A stretch of 64,000 nt of DNA from the NCBI GenBank assembly GCA_966211815.1, contig CBIHOD010000016.1, positions 4,502 through 68,501 on the forward strand, written 5' to 3'. The notes under the pieces are model-generated. The model had not been told where the DNA came from. It saw only the letters and a list, made by a program, of their open reading frames with translations, and did not search any database. Position 1 is the first letter of the stretch; every line of letters begins with the position of its first letter. Below, in pieces: positions 35,364-44,118 of this stretch. Made by a program: the position numbers and the translations under genes. Source of the DNA: JANPCX01 sp966211815. GTDB taxonomy: Bacteria > Pseudomonadota > Gammaproteobacteria > Burkholderiales > Burkholderiaceae_C.

Positions 35364-36032
35364 ATGCCCAACGAACCCGTCAACACTGAACTCGACGATG
35401 CGCTGATGTCGGCCCTGGCCGATGGAGAGCTCGATGCGGATGACGCCGACCGGGCTTGCGCGCTGTGGCGGGCCAGCGAGGGCGCCCGCGCGAAGTGGAG
35501 CGACTACCAAGTGATCGGCGATGTGTTGCGATCCGAAGAGCTGGCGCGCAGCCGGGGCCATGACAGCGCTTTCCTGGCGCGGGTGCAGGCCCAGCTGGCC
35601 CTCGAACCAGTGGTCCTGGCGCCCCAGGCCGCCCGCCCGGCGTTGCCGCAGCCCGATGCGGCGGTTCCGATGGCGGTGTCGGCCGGCGGTGGCCGCAGGG
35701 CATCGGCGCGGTGGGGATGGTTGGCGCCGTCCGCGGTCGCCGCTGGCGTGGTGATGGTCGCCGGCGCCTGGACGCTGACGCGCTCGCCGCTCGGCGGGGA
35801 AGGTGAGACTCTTTCCGCTGCGCCGCCCGTCGCCCCCCAGATCGTCGCCGTCTCAGCTTCTGCCCCGTCCCTGTTGGAGCCACCGGAATCACCGAGCGGT
35901 AACGGCGCCTTGATGCGCGACGAGCAACTCGACCGTTACCTGGCCGCCCACAAGCAGTTTTCGTCCGCCTCCGCGCTCGGCGCCCCGCCCGGCGCGCTCA
36001 GGCAAGTGACCGTCGAAGCGGCAGGCCGCTGA
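35364..36032 (+). CDS. rseA: Anti-sigma-E factor RseA/MucA
   Basis: A 222-residue single-pass inner-membrane protein. The N-terminal cytoplasmic domain (LMSALADGELD, WSDYQVIGDVLRSE) matches the RseA sigma-binding fold. One transmembrane segment lies at about 117-140, after a basic run, and a periplasmic C-terminal part follows with a REDQ-like helix (DEQLDRYLAAHKQF), as in MucA. ATG 35364 follows a GGAG site; an upstream TTG at 35325 is in frame but lacks one. It lies between rpoE and rseB. Confidence 0.9.
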   Translation: MPNEPVNTELDDALMSALADGELDADDADRACALWRASEGARAKWSDYQVIGDVLRSEELARSRGHDSAFLARVQAQLALEPVVLAPQAARPALPQPDAAVPMAVSAGGGRRASARWGWLAPSAVAAGVVMVAGAWTLTRSPLGGEGETLSAAPPVAPQIVAVSASAPSLLEPPESPSGNGALMRDEQLDRYLAAHKQFSSASALGAPPGALRQVTVEAAGR

Positions 36033-36035
36033 CAA

Positions 36036-37079
36036 ATGCTCGCACTCGTCCGCCTCGGCCGGCGTCCCGTCCTCGGCTGCACGTTCGGTGCCTTGGCGCT
36101 GGGCTGGCTGCCCTTCGCCGGCGCGCAAACGTCCACGGTGCCCCGACCCGACCAGGTCATCGAAGGCAAGGACACGCGGGCGTGGCTGATGCGGGTCCAT
36201 GACGCGCCCAAACAGCGCAGCTACGCCGGCACCTTCGTGTTCAGTTCGGGCGGGGCCATGAGCAGCGCCCGCATCGCGCACTACTGCGAAGGCGGCAGCC
36301 AGTACGAACGCATCGATTCGCTCGACGGCCCGCCCCGCCAGGTGTTCAGGCACAACGACGTGGTCCACACCGTGTGGCCCCAAAGCCGCGTGGTCGTCGT
36401 CGAGCAGCGCGACAGCCGGTCGGTCTTCCCCGCGTTGCTCCTCAACGCGGACGACCAGATCTTCGTCAACTACGAGGTGCGCTCCAAGGGCACCGAGCGC
36501 GTGGCCGGCCACGACGCCAACGTCATCCACCTGAAACCCCGCGACATCTACCGCTACGGCTACCGGCTGTGGTCCGAAATTTCGTCCGGCCTGCTGCTGC
36601 GCGCGGACGTGCTCGGCGAGCGCAACGAGGTGCTGGAGTCTTCCGCCTTCTCCGACGTCGCCATCGGCATCAAGGCGCAGCCCGAACTCGTCCTTGCGGC
36701 GATGAAGAAACTCGACGGCTACCGCGTCGTCAAATCCCAGCTGACCCCGGCCCGGCTGGACGAGCAGGGCTGGGTGATGCGCGCCTCCGTGCCCGGCTTC
36801 AGGCAGCTCAGCTGCTTCAAGCGCCCGCTGGACGAAGTCGCCGCGAAAGACGCCGAACAGCAACCCGCCCTGCAGGTCGTCTACTCCGACGGTCTGACCC
36901 ACGTTTCGCTTTTCATCGAGCCTTTCGACGGCGCCCGGCATGGCAGGCCGTCCTTTTCGGTGTCGGGTGCCACGCGCACTTTCTCCCGGCGCCACAAGGA
37001 CTGGTGGATCACCGCCGTCGGCGATGTGCCCTTGAGCACGCTGCGCCTCTTTTCGGAAGGCTTGGACAGAAATAAATAA
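36036..37079 (+). CDS. rseB: Sigma-E regulatory protein RseB/MucB
   Basis: A 347-residue periplasmic protein that binds RseA and shields it from cleavage. The signal peptide ends near AGA-QTS. The large N-terminal lipoprotein-carrier-like domain includes RSYAGTFVFSSGG, HNDVVHTVWPQ and IYRYGYRLW; the smaller C-terminal domain includes YSDGLTHVSLFIEPF and a final TAVGDVP segment. It starts only three bases after the rseA stop. Confidence 0.93.
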   Translation: MLALVRLGRRPVLGCTFGALALGWLPFAGAQTSTVPRPDQVIEGKDTRAWLMRVHDAPKQRSYAGTFVFSSGGAMSSARIAHYCEGGSQYERIDSLDGPPRQVFRHNDVVHTVWPQSRVVVVEQRDSRSVFPALLLNADDQIFVNYEVRSKGTERVAGHDANVIHLKPRDIYRYGYRLWSEISSGLLLRADVLGERNEVLESSAFSDVAIGIKAQPELVLAAMKKLDGYRVVKSQLTPARLDEQGWVMRASVPGFRQLSCFKRPLDEVAAKDAEQQPALQVVYSDGLTHVSLFIEPFDGARHGRPSFSVSGATRTFSRRHKDWWITAVGDVPLSTLRLFSEGLDRNK

Positions 37080-37131
37080 ATATTTGAATCAGCGGCCAGG
37101 CTGGCTTGGCGTGTGGGATGGGAGGTGAGGA

Positions 37132-38676
37132 GTGATTGTTTCGACGTCTTTTACTCGCATGGGATTCAACATGACACAGTCTGATTCACGGCTGCCGCGG
37201 CATGCGGCGCATCTTTTTGGTCGGGCGGTTTCCTTCTTCTCGGCCGCAATGCTGGCCTTGTGCCTCACGGCCGGCTGGCCTTCCACCAGCCAGGCGCAAG
37301 GCAGCTTGCCCGACTTCACCGAACTGGTGGATAAGGTCGGCCCGGCGGTGGTCAACATCCGGACCACAGAGCGCGTGCGCGGTGCCGGCCGGCAAGGCGG
37401 CTCGCCCGAGATCGACGAGGACATGCTGGAGTTCTTCCGCAGGTTCGGGTTGCCGATACCCGGCAACCCCGGCTCGCCGCCCGGGCGGGGTCGCGGGGCT
37501 CCCCAGCAACAGCCGGAAGGCGAAGCCCAACCGCGCGGCGTGGGCTCGGGTTTCATCCTGAGCGCCGACGGTTATGTGATGACCAATGCCCATGTCGTGG
37601 ACGGCGCCGACGAAGTCTTCGTCACGCTGACGGACAAGCGCGAATTCAAGGCTCGCGTGGTGGGCGCCGACAAGCGTTCCGATGTCGCGCTGGTGAAGAT
37701 CGACGCCACCGGCCTGGCGACCGTGCGGGTCGGCGACGTGTCGCGTCTGAAGGTCGGCGAATGGGTGATGGCGATCGGTTCGCCCTTCGGCCTCGAAAAC
37801 ACGGTGACCGCCGGCATCGTCAGCGCCAAGGCCCGCGACACCGGCGACCTCGTCCCTCTGATCCAGACCGACGTGGCGATCAACCCGGGCAACTCCGGCG
37901 GGCCCTTGATCAACCTCCGCGGCGAAGTGGTGGGCATCAATTCACAGATCTACAGCCGCTCCGGTGGCTTCATGGGCATTTCGTTCGCCATCCCGATCGA
38001 CGAGGCTTCCCGCGTGGCTGACCAGCTGCGCGCGAATGGCCGGGTCATCCGCGGCCGGATCGGCGTGCAAATCGACCAGGTCAGCAAGGAGGTGGCCGAA
38101 TCCATCGGCCTTGGCAAGCAGCAGGGCGCTTTCGTCCGGGGCGTCGAGTCCGGGGGGCCGGCGGAGAAGGCCGGCGTCGAGGCGGGTGACATCATCACCA
38201 AGTTCGAGGGCCGCAGCATCGAGAAGGCGGGCGACCTGCCGCGCATCGTGGGTTCGGTCAAGCCGGGGCAGAAGGCCACGTTGCAGGTGTTCCGCCGCGG
38301 CAGCTACAAGGACTTGACGGTCACGGTCGTGGAGTTCGAACAAGAGCGTTCTGCCCGATCCGGCAACAGCGACAAAGACCAGCGCCAAGCGCCGGTGCCT
38401 GTGGGCAGCTGGGGTTTGTCGGTGGCGGACCTGAGCGATGCTCAGCGGCGGGAGTCGAAAGTGAAGAACGGCGTCCGCGTCGAGGCCGCGGAAGGGGTGG
38501 CCGCACGGGCCGGCTTGCGCGAGGGCGACATCATCCTGGCTTTGGAAAACCATGAAATCAGCAGCGCCAAGCAATTCGAGTCGCTGATGTCCAAACAAGA
38601 CAAATCCAAAGTCGTGAATGTCTTGGTCAAGCGGGGCGATTTGGTCAGCTACCTGATCCTCCGGCCTTCGCGGTAG
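37132..38676 (+). CDS. mucD: DegP/MucD-type periplasmic serine protease
   Basis: Periplasmic quality-control protease and chaperone. The 514-residue protein has a signal peptide (cleavage near SQA-QGS), a trypsin-like domain with His154 (TNAHVVDG), Asp184 (RSDVALVKI) and Ser255 (PGNSGGPL), and two PDZ domains (about 300-400 and 420-510). The GTG at 37132 is chosen because a GGAGG lies six bases before it; ATG 37159 or 37171 would also leave the signal peptide. A stem with 11 pairs at 38801-38827 may end the operon. Confidence 0.95.
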   Translation: MIVSTSFTRMGFNMTQSDSRLPRHAAHLFGRAVSFFSAAMLALCLTAGWPSTSQAQGSLPDFTELVDKVGPAVVNIRTTERVRGAGRQGGSPEIDEDMLEFFRRFGLPIPGNPGSPPGRGRGAPQQQPEGEAQPRGVGSGFILSADGYVMTNAHVVDGADEVFVTLTDKREFKARVVGADKRSDVALVKIDATGLATVRVGDVSRLKVGEWVMAIGSPFGLENTVTAGIVSAKARDTGDLVPLIQTDVAINPGNSGGPLINLRGEVVGINSQIYSRSGGFMGISFAIPIDEASRVADQLRANGRVIRGRIGVQIDQVSKEVAESIGLGKQQGAFVRGVESGGPAEKAGVEAGDIITKFEGRSIEKAGDLPRIVGSVKPGQKATLQVFRRGSYKDLTVTVVEFEQERSARSGNSDKDQRQAPVPVGSWGLSVADLSDAQRRESKVKNGVRVEAAEGVAARAGLREGDIILALENHEISSAKQFESLMSKQDKSKVVNVLVKRGDLVSYLILRPSR

Positions 38677-38800
38677 GGTGTTTTTGCCTTCTCGGTTTTC
38701 CAACTCAGCCCTATGCGCTGAACGGGATGACAACCGAGTAGATCGCCCGGTCTTTCCGTATTGCAAGAAAACGCAGGTTTTGAGCCAGCGTTACATCTGA

Positions 38801-38827
38801 ACTGAAGGCGCTTTAGGCGCCTTCAGT
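38801..38827 (+). terminator. Hairpin after the sigma-E operon
   Basis: An 11-bp perfect stem (38801-38811 with 38817-38827) with a five-base loop. It is followed by TCATATG rather than a T-run, so it may stabilise the mRNA 3' end instead of acting as a strict terminator. Confidence 0.45.
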
Positions 38828-38948
38828 CATATGTTTGTGACGACTAACATAAAAGCATCGTCCCAAATTCAAGCCTGTTTGTGCCGGAATTTCACTGCCA
38901 ATCGGGGCTTTTTTTGTCGTTTGGCGCAATGCTGGCAGAGGGCTCAAA

Positions 38949-38994
38949 GTATCCCCAACTGATCCACAAGGCTTTGTGTATAAAATGTGGAAAA
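38949..38994. promoter_or_regulatory. Cluster of DnaA-box-like sites
   Basis: Against the DnaA box TTATNCACA: 38975-38983 is a perfect match on the minus strand (TTATACACA); 38960-38968 (TGATCCACA, plus) and 38986-38994 (TTTTCCACA, minus) differ at one position; 38949-38957 (GTATCCCCA, plus) differs at two. Centres are 11, 15 and 11 bases apart, roughly on one helix face. No dnaA, rnpA or rpmH gene is near, so this is not evidently the replication origin; it may be a DnaA-titrating or DnaA-regulated site. Confidence 0.5.
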
Positions 38995-39043
38995 CTTTTG
39001 ATGTTGGACGCCTGCAACGACAAGAAATCCAGTGTTGGCGCGG

Positions 39044-39071
39044 TTTCCAGCGGGGCGCTTTTGGCTACAAT
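39044..39071 (+). promoter_or_regulatory. Sigma-70-type promoter of a putative small RNA
   Basis: TTTCCA (39044-39049), a 16-base spacer and TACAAT (39066-39071). The -10 matches five of six consensus positions, the -35 four of six. The predicted start, about 39077, falls exactly at the foot of the first hairpin of the putative small RNA. Confidence 0.5.
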
Positions 39072-39076
39072 GAAAG

Positions 39077-39141
39077 TCCAACATGCAGTTGCCATACGTT
39101 TTGTTGGAAGGCGCGTCACTCATTCGACGTGCCTTTTTTTT
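39077..39141 (+). ncRNA. Putative ~65-nt small RNA with terminator
   Basis: Two hairpins without a gap. The first has a 7-bp stem (39077-39083 with 39102-39108) and an 18-base loop. The second has a 9-bp stem (39109-39117 with 39126-39134, one G-U pair), an eight-base loop and a run of eight T (39134-39141), a textbook Rho-independent terminator. A promoter lies six bases upstream. This could be a free small RNA or a prematurely ended leader; lepA begins 117 bases later and would need its own promoter. No family recognised. Confidence 0.5.
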
Positions 39142-39258
39142 AGCTTCAGCTCGGCGCTTACGCGCCCGCACATCGACAGCGGTGTGAGCCCGCGCTGCAA
39201 CAGCCATCGCTGTTGTGTCTCCGCGTGAAGGCGACAAGGCGACGACAGACCCTTTCCC

Positions 39259-41067
39259 ATGAATCACATCCGCAATTTCTCCATCATCGCCCACATCGAC
39301 CACGGCAAATCCACGCTGGCAGACCGATTGATCCACCGCTGCGGCGGCTTGAGCGACCGCGAAATGGAGGCGCAGGTGCTCGACTCGATGGACATCGAGC
39401 GCGAGCGCGGCATCACCATCAAGGCCCAGACCGCTTCGCTCCAATACCTGGCGCGCGACGGAGTCACCTACAACCTCAACCTGATCGACACGCCCGGGCA
39501 CGTCGACTTCTCCTATGAAGTGAGCCGCTCGCTGTCCGCCTGCGAAGGCGCTTTGCTGGTGGTCGACGCCTCGCAGGGCGTGGAGGCGCAGACGGTGGCG
39601 AACTGCTACACGGCGCTCGACCTGGGGGTCGAAGTCATCCCGGTGCTCAACAAGATGGACCTGCCGCAAGCCGATCCCGAGCGAGCGAAGGAAGAGGTCG
39701 AGGACGTGATCGGCATCGACGCCACGGACGCCATCCCCTGCTCCGCCAAGACGGGAATGGGCCTGGACGAGATCCTGGAAGCCATCATCACCCGCATGCC
39801 GCCGCCGCGCGGCAACCCCGACGGCCCGCCGCGCGCGATGATCGTGGACAGCTGGTTCGACAACTATGTCGGCGTGGTGATGCTGGTGCGCGTGGTCGAC
39901 GGCAGCCTCGCCAAGGGCGAACGCATCCGCATGATGGCGACCAACACCGTGTACGGCATCGAGCACATGGGGGTCTTCACGCCGAAGTCGATGCCCCGCG
40001 ATTCGCTCAAGGCGGGCGAAGTGGGTTTCGTGATCTGCGGCATCAAGGAGTTGCAGGCCGCCAAAGTGGGCGACACCATCACCCTGGAGAAGAAGCTGCC
40101 GAACAACGCGGGACCGGCTTCAGAGGCGCTGCCCGGGTTCAAGGAGATCCAGCCCCAGGTGTTCGCTGGGCTCTACCCCACCGAGGCCAGCGAATACGAC
40201 CAGCTGCGCGACGCGCTGGAGAAGTTGAAGCTCAACGACTCGTCGCTGCGCTACGAACCCGAGGTCAGCCAGGCGCTGGGCTTCGGTTTCCGCTGCGGCT
40301 TCCTCGGCCTGTTGCACATGGAGATCGTGCAGGAGCGTCTGGAGCGCGAGTTCGACCAGGACCTCATCACCACCGCACCCAGCGTGGTTTATGAAGTGGT
40401 CAAGGGCGATGGCGAAGTCATCATGGTGGAGAACCCCTCCAAGATGCCCGACCAGGGCAAGATCCAGGAGATCCGCGAGCCCATCGTCACGGTGCACCTG
40501 TACATGCCGCAGGACTACGTGGGCCCGGTGATGACGCTGGCCAACCAGAAGCGCGGCGTGCAGCTGAACATGGCCTACCACGGCCGCCAGGTCATGCTGA
40601 CCTACGAGCTGCCGCTGGCCGAGATCGTGCTGGACTTCTTCGACAAGCTCAAGAGCGTGTCGCGCGGCTATGCCTCGATGGACTACGAGTTCAAGGAGTA
40701 CCGCGCGGCCGACGTCGTCAAGGTGGACATCCTGCTCAACGGCGACCGGGTGGATGCGCTGTCGATCATCGTGCACCGCAGCCAGAGCCAGTACCGCGGC
40801 AGGGCGGTGGTCGCCAAGATGCGCGAGCTGATTTCCCGCCAGCAATACGACGTCGCGGTGCAGGCGGCGATCGGCGCGAACATCATCGCGCGTGAGACAA
40901 TCAAGGCCCTCAGGAAGAACGTCATCGCCAAGTGCTACGGCGGCGACATCACCCGCAAGCGCAAGCTGCTGGACAAACAAAAAGCAGGCAAAAAACGCAT
41001 GAAGCAGATCGGCTCTGTCGAAGTGCCGCAGGAAGCGTTCCTTGCCATTCTCCAAGTGGAAGATTGA
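39259..41067 (+). CDS. lepA: Elongation factor 4 (LepA)
   Basis: Ribosome-associated translational GTPase acting in initiation or back-translocation. The 602-residue length fits. GTPase motifs: AHIDHGKSTLADRL (G1), RGITIKAQT (G2), DTPGHVDF (G3), NKMDLPQAD (G4). The EF4-specific C-terminal domain is seen in YRGRAVVAKMRELISRQQYDVAVQAAIG and the basic KCYGGDITRKRKLLDKQKAGKKRMK segment. The stop overlaps the lepB start by one base. Confidence 0.97.
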   Translation: MNHIRNFSIIAHIDHGKSTLADRLIHRCGGLSDREMEAQVLDSMDIERERGITIKAQTASLQYLARDGVTYNLNLIDTPGHVDFSYEVSRSLSACEGALLVVDASQGVEAQTVANCYTALDLGVEVIPVLNKMDLPQADPERAKEEVEDVIGIDATDAIPCSAKTGMGLDEILEAIITRMPPPRGNPDGPPRAMIVDSWFDNYVGVVMLVRVVDGSLAKGERIRMMATNTVYGIEHMGVFTPKSMPRDSLKAGEVGFVICGIKELQAAKVGDTITLEKKLPNNAGPASEALPGFKEIQPQVFAGLYPTEASEYDQLRDALEKLKLNDSSLRYEPEVSQALGFGFRCGFLGLLHMEIVQERLEREFDQDLITTAPSVVYEVVKGDGEVIMVENPSKMPDQGKIQEIREPIVTVHLYMPQDYVGPVMTLANQKRGVQLNMAYHGRQVMLTYELPLAEIVLDFFDKLKSVSRGYASMDYEFKEYRAADVVKVDILLNGDRVDALSIIVHRSQSQYRGRAVVAKMRELISRQQYDVAVQAAIGANIIARETIKALRKNVIAKCYGGDITRKRKLLDKQKAGKKRMKQIGSVEVPQEAFLAILQVED

Positions 41068-42035
41068 TGAGCGCGTTGACCGGTTTGCTCTATGGTGCGT
41101 TGGCCGTCTACCTCGGCGGCTGGTATTTCGGCAAATGGACAGGCAACTTCTCCCTGCTGCTGTTCTGCCTGACGGTCTTCACCTTCGCCTACTGGTTGGC
41201 CGAGCGCTTCGTCTTCGCCCCGCGCCGGCAACGCGACGCGGCCAGCCTTGAGCAGCAGGCCCGCGCCAAGCGCGAGTCCCTGGCGCAGCAAGGCATCCAG
41301 AAAGTCGACGACGACGCCGGCCTCGCGCAAGCCAGGCAGGCCCTGCTGGCGCAACCTTGGTGGCTGGACTGGACCGCGGGCCTTTTCCCGGTGATCCTGG
41401 CGGTTTTCCTGCTGCGGTCTTTCCTTTTCGAGCCGTTCAAGATCCCGTCAGGCTCGATGATCCCGACGCTGCTGGTCGGCGACCTGATCCTGGTGAACAA
41501 ATTCCACTACGGCGTCCGGTTGCCGGTGATCAACAAGAAGATCATCGACAACCATGAGCCCCAACGCGGCGATGTCATGGTGTTCCGCTACCCGTTGGAC
41601 GTCAACATCGACTACATCAAGCGGGTGGTCGGCGTCCCTGGCGATCAAATCAGCTACCGGAACCAGCGCCTCTACGTCAACGGCGAACTCGTCGCGACCC
41701 AGCCTTTGCCCGATTTCTACGACGACGATTCCTTGCGCTACGCCAAGCAATACAGCGAGAAGCTCGGGGATGTGGAGCATCGCATCCTGGTCGACGTGAA
41801 CCGGCCTTCGTTCTTTTCGCCCGTGGCTTTCCCTTACCGGGAAAACTGCAGCTACAGTCCCGAAGGCGTGACCTGCAAGGTCCCGGAAAAACACTATTTC
41901 ATGATGGGTGACAACAGGGACAATTCGCAGGATTCCCGCTACTGGGGATTCGTGCCCGATGAAAACATCGTGGGACGGGCGTTTTTCGTATGGATGAACT
42001 TCGGCAATCTCAGCCGCATCGGGCGTTTCCATTGA
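41067..42035 (+). CDS. lepB: Signal peptidase I
   Basis: Inner-membrane protease cleaving signal peptides after Sec or Tat export. The 322-residue protein has two N-terminal transmembrane segments and one more near 113-125, the catalytic Ser130 in IPSGSMIPTL, and Lys185 in YIKRVVGVPGD, plus MGDNRDNSQDSRYWGFV (box E). The ATG at 41067 overlaps the lepA TGA. It is needed to mature the exported proteins encoded nearby, such as MucD and RseB. Confidence 0.96.
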   Translation: MSALTGLLYGALAVYLGGWYFGKWTGNFSLLLFCLTVFTFAYWLAERFVFAPRRQRDAASLEQQARAKRESLAQQGIQKVDDDAGLAQARQALLAQPWWLDWTAGLFPVILAVFLLRSFLFEPFKIPSGSMIPTLLVGDLILVNKFHYGVRLPVINKKIIDNHEPQRGDVMVFRYPLDVNIDYIKRVVGVPGDQISYRNQRLYVNGELVATQPLPDFYDDDSLRYAKQYSEKLGDVEHRILVDVNRPSFFSPVAFPYRENCSYSPEGVTCKVPEKHYFMMGDNRDNSQDSRYWGFVPDENIVGRAFFVWMNFGNLSRIGRFH

Positions 42036-42073
42036 ATGCGCGCATTCGCACAGGAAAAAAAGAGGCAACAAGC

Positions 42074-42448
42074 ATGATCGGATTCAAGGTTCCCGCTAAG
42101 AAACAGCGCGGCGTGACGCTGTTGAGCCTGATGTTCTGGGCGGTGCTGATCGGCTTGGTCGCCATGCTGGTGCTGAACGTGGTCCCCACTGTCAACGAGT
42201 ACGCCACGATCCAGAAGGCGGTGAACAAATTGGCCAAGGAAGGCGGCGGCACCGTTCCGGAAATCAGGGCCGCGTTCGAGCGCACCAAGCAGATCGAGTA
42301 TTCGATCAACTCCATCAGCGGCAAGGACCTGGAGATCACCAAGGAGAACGACAAGATCGTGATCCGATACGCTTATGACAAGGAAATCCCTTTGTTCGAA
42401 CCGGTGTACCTGCTCATCAAGTACAAAGGCGAAGCCAGGTCGAATTGA
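42074..42448 (+). CDS. DUF4845 membrane protein
   Basis: A 124-residue protein with a basic N-terminus (KKQRGVTLLSLMFWAVLIG) running into one transmembrane helix, followed by a small periplasmic alpha/beta domain (EIRAAFERTKQIEYSINSISGKDLEI). This matches DUF4845, found right after lepB in many betaproteobacteria. The start somewhat resembles a type IV pilin-like leader but no prepilin cleavage site is clear. Function unknown. Confidence 0.85.
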   Translation: MIGFKVPAKKQRGVTLLSLMFWAVLIGLVAMLVLNVVPTVNEYATIQKAVNKLAKEGGGTVPEIRAAFERTKQIEYSINSISGKDLEITKENDKIVIRYAYDKEIPLFEPVYLLIKYKGEARSN

Positions 42449-42472
42449 CCTGGCAGGTCGGGGCATTCCAGC

Positions 42473-43177
42473 ATGACGTCATCCCTGTTATCCCTGCAAG
42501 ACCGGCTTGGGCACACTTTCTCCCAACCGGCCTTGCTGCCGCGCGCGCTGACGCACCGCAGTTTCGGCGCTGAACACAACGAGCGGCTGGAATTCCTGGG
42601 TGACGCGGTGCTCAGCCTGGCCATTTCCGCGGTCCTCTTCGAGCGCCTGGCCGGTTCGGACGAGGGTGACCTGACGAGGATCAGGGCCCACCTGGTCCGA
42701 GAAGACAGCCTGCACAAGGTCGCCGTGGCCTTCGGCCTGCCCGATGTGCTGCGCCTGAGCGAGGGCGAGGCGCGGGGCGGCGGGGCGCAACGCGCGTCCA
42801 TATTGGCGGACGCGCTGGAGGCTGTCATCGGCGCGGTCTTCGTGGACGCGGGCTTCGACGCCGCCAAGGCGGTGGTCGAGCGCATGTTCGGCGACACCAT
42901 CTCGAACACCGATCTGTCGAACTGGACCAAGGACGCCAAGACCGAGTTGCAGGAATGGTTGCAAGCCCGCCGCTTGCCGGTGCCTGTTTATCGGATCACC
43001 GCGACGCGGGGGCAGGCCCATGCGCAAACCTTCGACGTCGAATGCAATGTGCCGGCGCTGAGTTTGACCCACATGGGCGAAGGGCGTTCCCGCCGCGCGG
43101 CGGAGCAAGAAGCCGCCAGCAAGATGCTTGAAGCCCTCAAGGCGACCGACCGCCCCGGTGGTCCGCTGCACTCCTGA
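42473..43177 (+). CDS. rnc: Ribonuclease III
   Basis: Cleaves double-stranded RNA in rRNA maturation and mRNA control. The 234-residue protein has the signature NERLEFLGDAVL (36-47) with Glu40 and Asp44, the second acidic pair Asp113/Glu116 in ADALEAVIGAVF, and a C-terminal double-stranded-RNA-binding domain (KTELQEWLQARRLPVPVYRI to GRSRRAAEQEAASKML). It is coupled to era: the rnc TGA and the era ATG share a base. Confidence 0.97.
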   Translation: MTSSLLSLQDRLGHTFSQPALLPRALTHRSFGAEHNERLEFLGDAVLSLAISAVLFERLAGSDEGDLTRIRAHLVREDSLHKVAVAFGLPDVLRLSEGEARGGGAQRASILADALEAVIGAVFVDAGFDAAKAVVERMFGDTISNTDLSNWTKDAKTELQEWLQARRLPVPVYRITATRGQAHAQTFDVECNVPALSLTHMGEGRSRRAAEQEAASKMLEALKATDRPGGPLHS

Positions 43178-44118
43178 TGCCTGCGGATCCCTCTTCCCCA
43201 GCCTCGCCATCCGCGACCGATCCTGCCGCGGCCCGTCGCTGCGGCCTGGTTGCGATCGTCGGGCGGCCCAATGTCGGCAAGTCCACGCTGCTGAACGCCC
43301 TGGTCGGCCAGAAGATCAGCATCACGTCGAACAAGGCCCAGACGACGCGTCACCGGATCACCGGGATTCGCACCGTGGGCGAGTCACAGTTCGTCTTCGT
43401 CGACACGCCCGGGTTCCAGACCAAACACAGCGCGGCACTCAACCGCAACCTCAATCGCACCGTCAACGCCGTGCTCGCGGATGTCGATGTGGTGCTCTTC
43501 GTCGTCGAGGCGGGCCGTTTCGGCCTGGACGACGCCAAGGTTCTGTCGCTCATGCCCAAGGGCGAATTCGCCAAGCCCGTGGTGTTGGTCGCCAACAAGC
43601 TGGACGCCGTCCACCGCCGCGCCGAACTGGCCCCCTGGCTCAAGGGCATGCAGGACCGGCATCCTTTCGCCGAATTCGTGCCGTTGAGCGCCAGGAAGGA
43701 GGCCGACACCGGCCGGCTGCTCGACATCCTCAAACCCTATCTCCCGGAACAACCCTGGTTCCACGAAGAGGACGCGCTCACCGACCGCAGCGAACGCTTC
43801 CTGGCCAGCGAGATCATCCGCGAGAAGCTTTTCCGCCTGATGGGCGACGAGTTGCCCTACACCTCGACCGTCGTGATCGACAAATTCGAAGAGGAAGGCT
43901 CGCTCAGGCGCATCGCCGCCAGCATCGTGGTTGAGCGTGACGCGCACAAGGGCATGGTCATCGGTGACCATGGCGCGGTGCTCAAGCGCATCGGCTCCGA
44001 AGCCCGGATCGAGCTGGAAAAACTCATGGGCGCGAAAGTGTTCCTCGAGATCTGGGTCAAGGTGCGGTCCGGCTGGGCGGACAACGAAGAACACCTGCGC
44101 AGCTACGGTTACGAGTGA
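43177..44118 (+). CDS. era: GTPase Era
   Basis: Ribosome-assembly GTPase binding the 3' end of 16S rRNA. The 313-residue protein contains GRPNVGKST (G1, from residue 29), TTRHRITG (G2), DTPGFQ (G3), NKLDAVHRR (G4) and SARKE (G5), and a C-terminal KH domain (GMVIGDHGAVLKRIGSEARIELEKLMG). Its stop overlaps the recO GTG start. Confidence 0.97.
   Translation: MPADPSSPASPSATDPAAARRCGLVAIVGRPNVGKSTLLNALVGQKISITSNKAQTTRHRITGIRTVGESQFVFVDTPGFQTKHSAALNRNLNRTVNAVLADVDVVLFVVEAGRFGLDDAKVLSLMPKGEFAKPVVLVANKLDAVHRRAELAPWLKGMQDRHPFAEFVPLSARKEADTGRLLDILKPYLPEQPWFHEEDALTDRSERFLASEIIREKLFRLMGDELPYTSTVVIDKFEEEGSLRRIAASIVVERDAHKGMVIGDHGAVLKRIGSEARIELEKLMGAKVFLEIWVKVRSGWADNEEHLRSYGYE

Larger units (their letters stand above)
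38677..39258. other. Long non-coding region between mucD and lepA
   Basis: 582 bases with lower GC than the genes on each side. From left to right it holds an 11-bp hairpin (38801-38827), a T7 run at 38909-38915 after a weak stem, four DnaA-box-like sites (38949-38994), a promoter (39044-39071), two adjacent hairpins with a T-run (39077-39141), and about 117 bases leading to lepA. A plus-strand frame across it has no coding features. Several transcripts may start or stop here. Confidence 0.7.

Noticed and set aside
38871..38915. A second Rho-independent terminator
   Set aside because: A T7 run is present, but the stem is only five pairs around a 30-base loop.
38949..38994. Replication origin
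   Set aside because: DnaA-like sites are present, but no dnaA, dnaN, rnpA, rpmH or gyrB is near, and only four sites are seen. Treated as a possible accessory DnaA site.
38881..39228. An open frame of about 115 codons in the gap before lepA
   Set aside because: It lacks a ribosome-binding site and family features, and it runs through the DnaA-like sites and a terminator hairpin.
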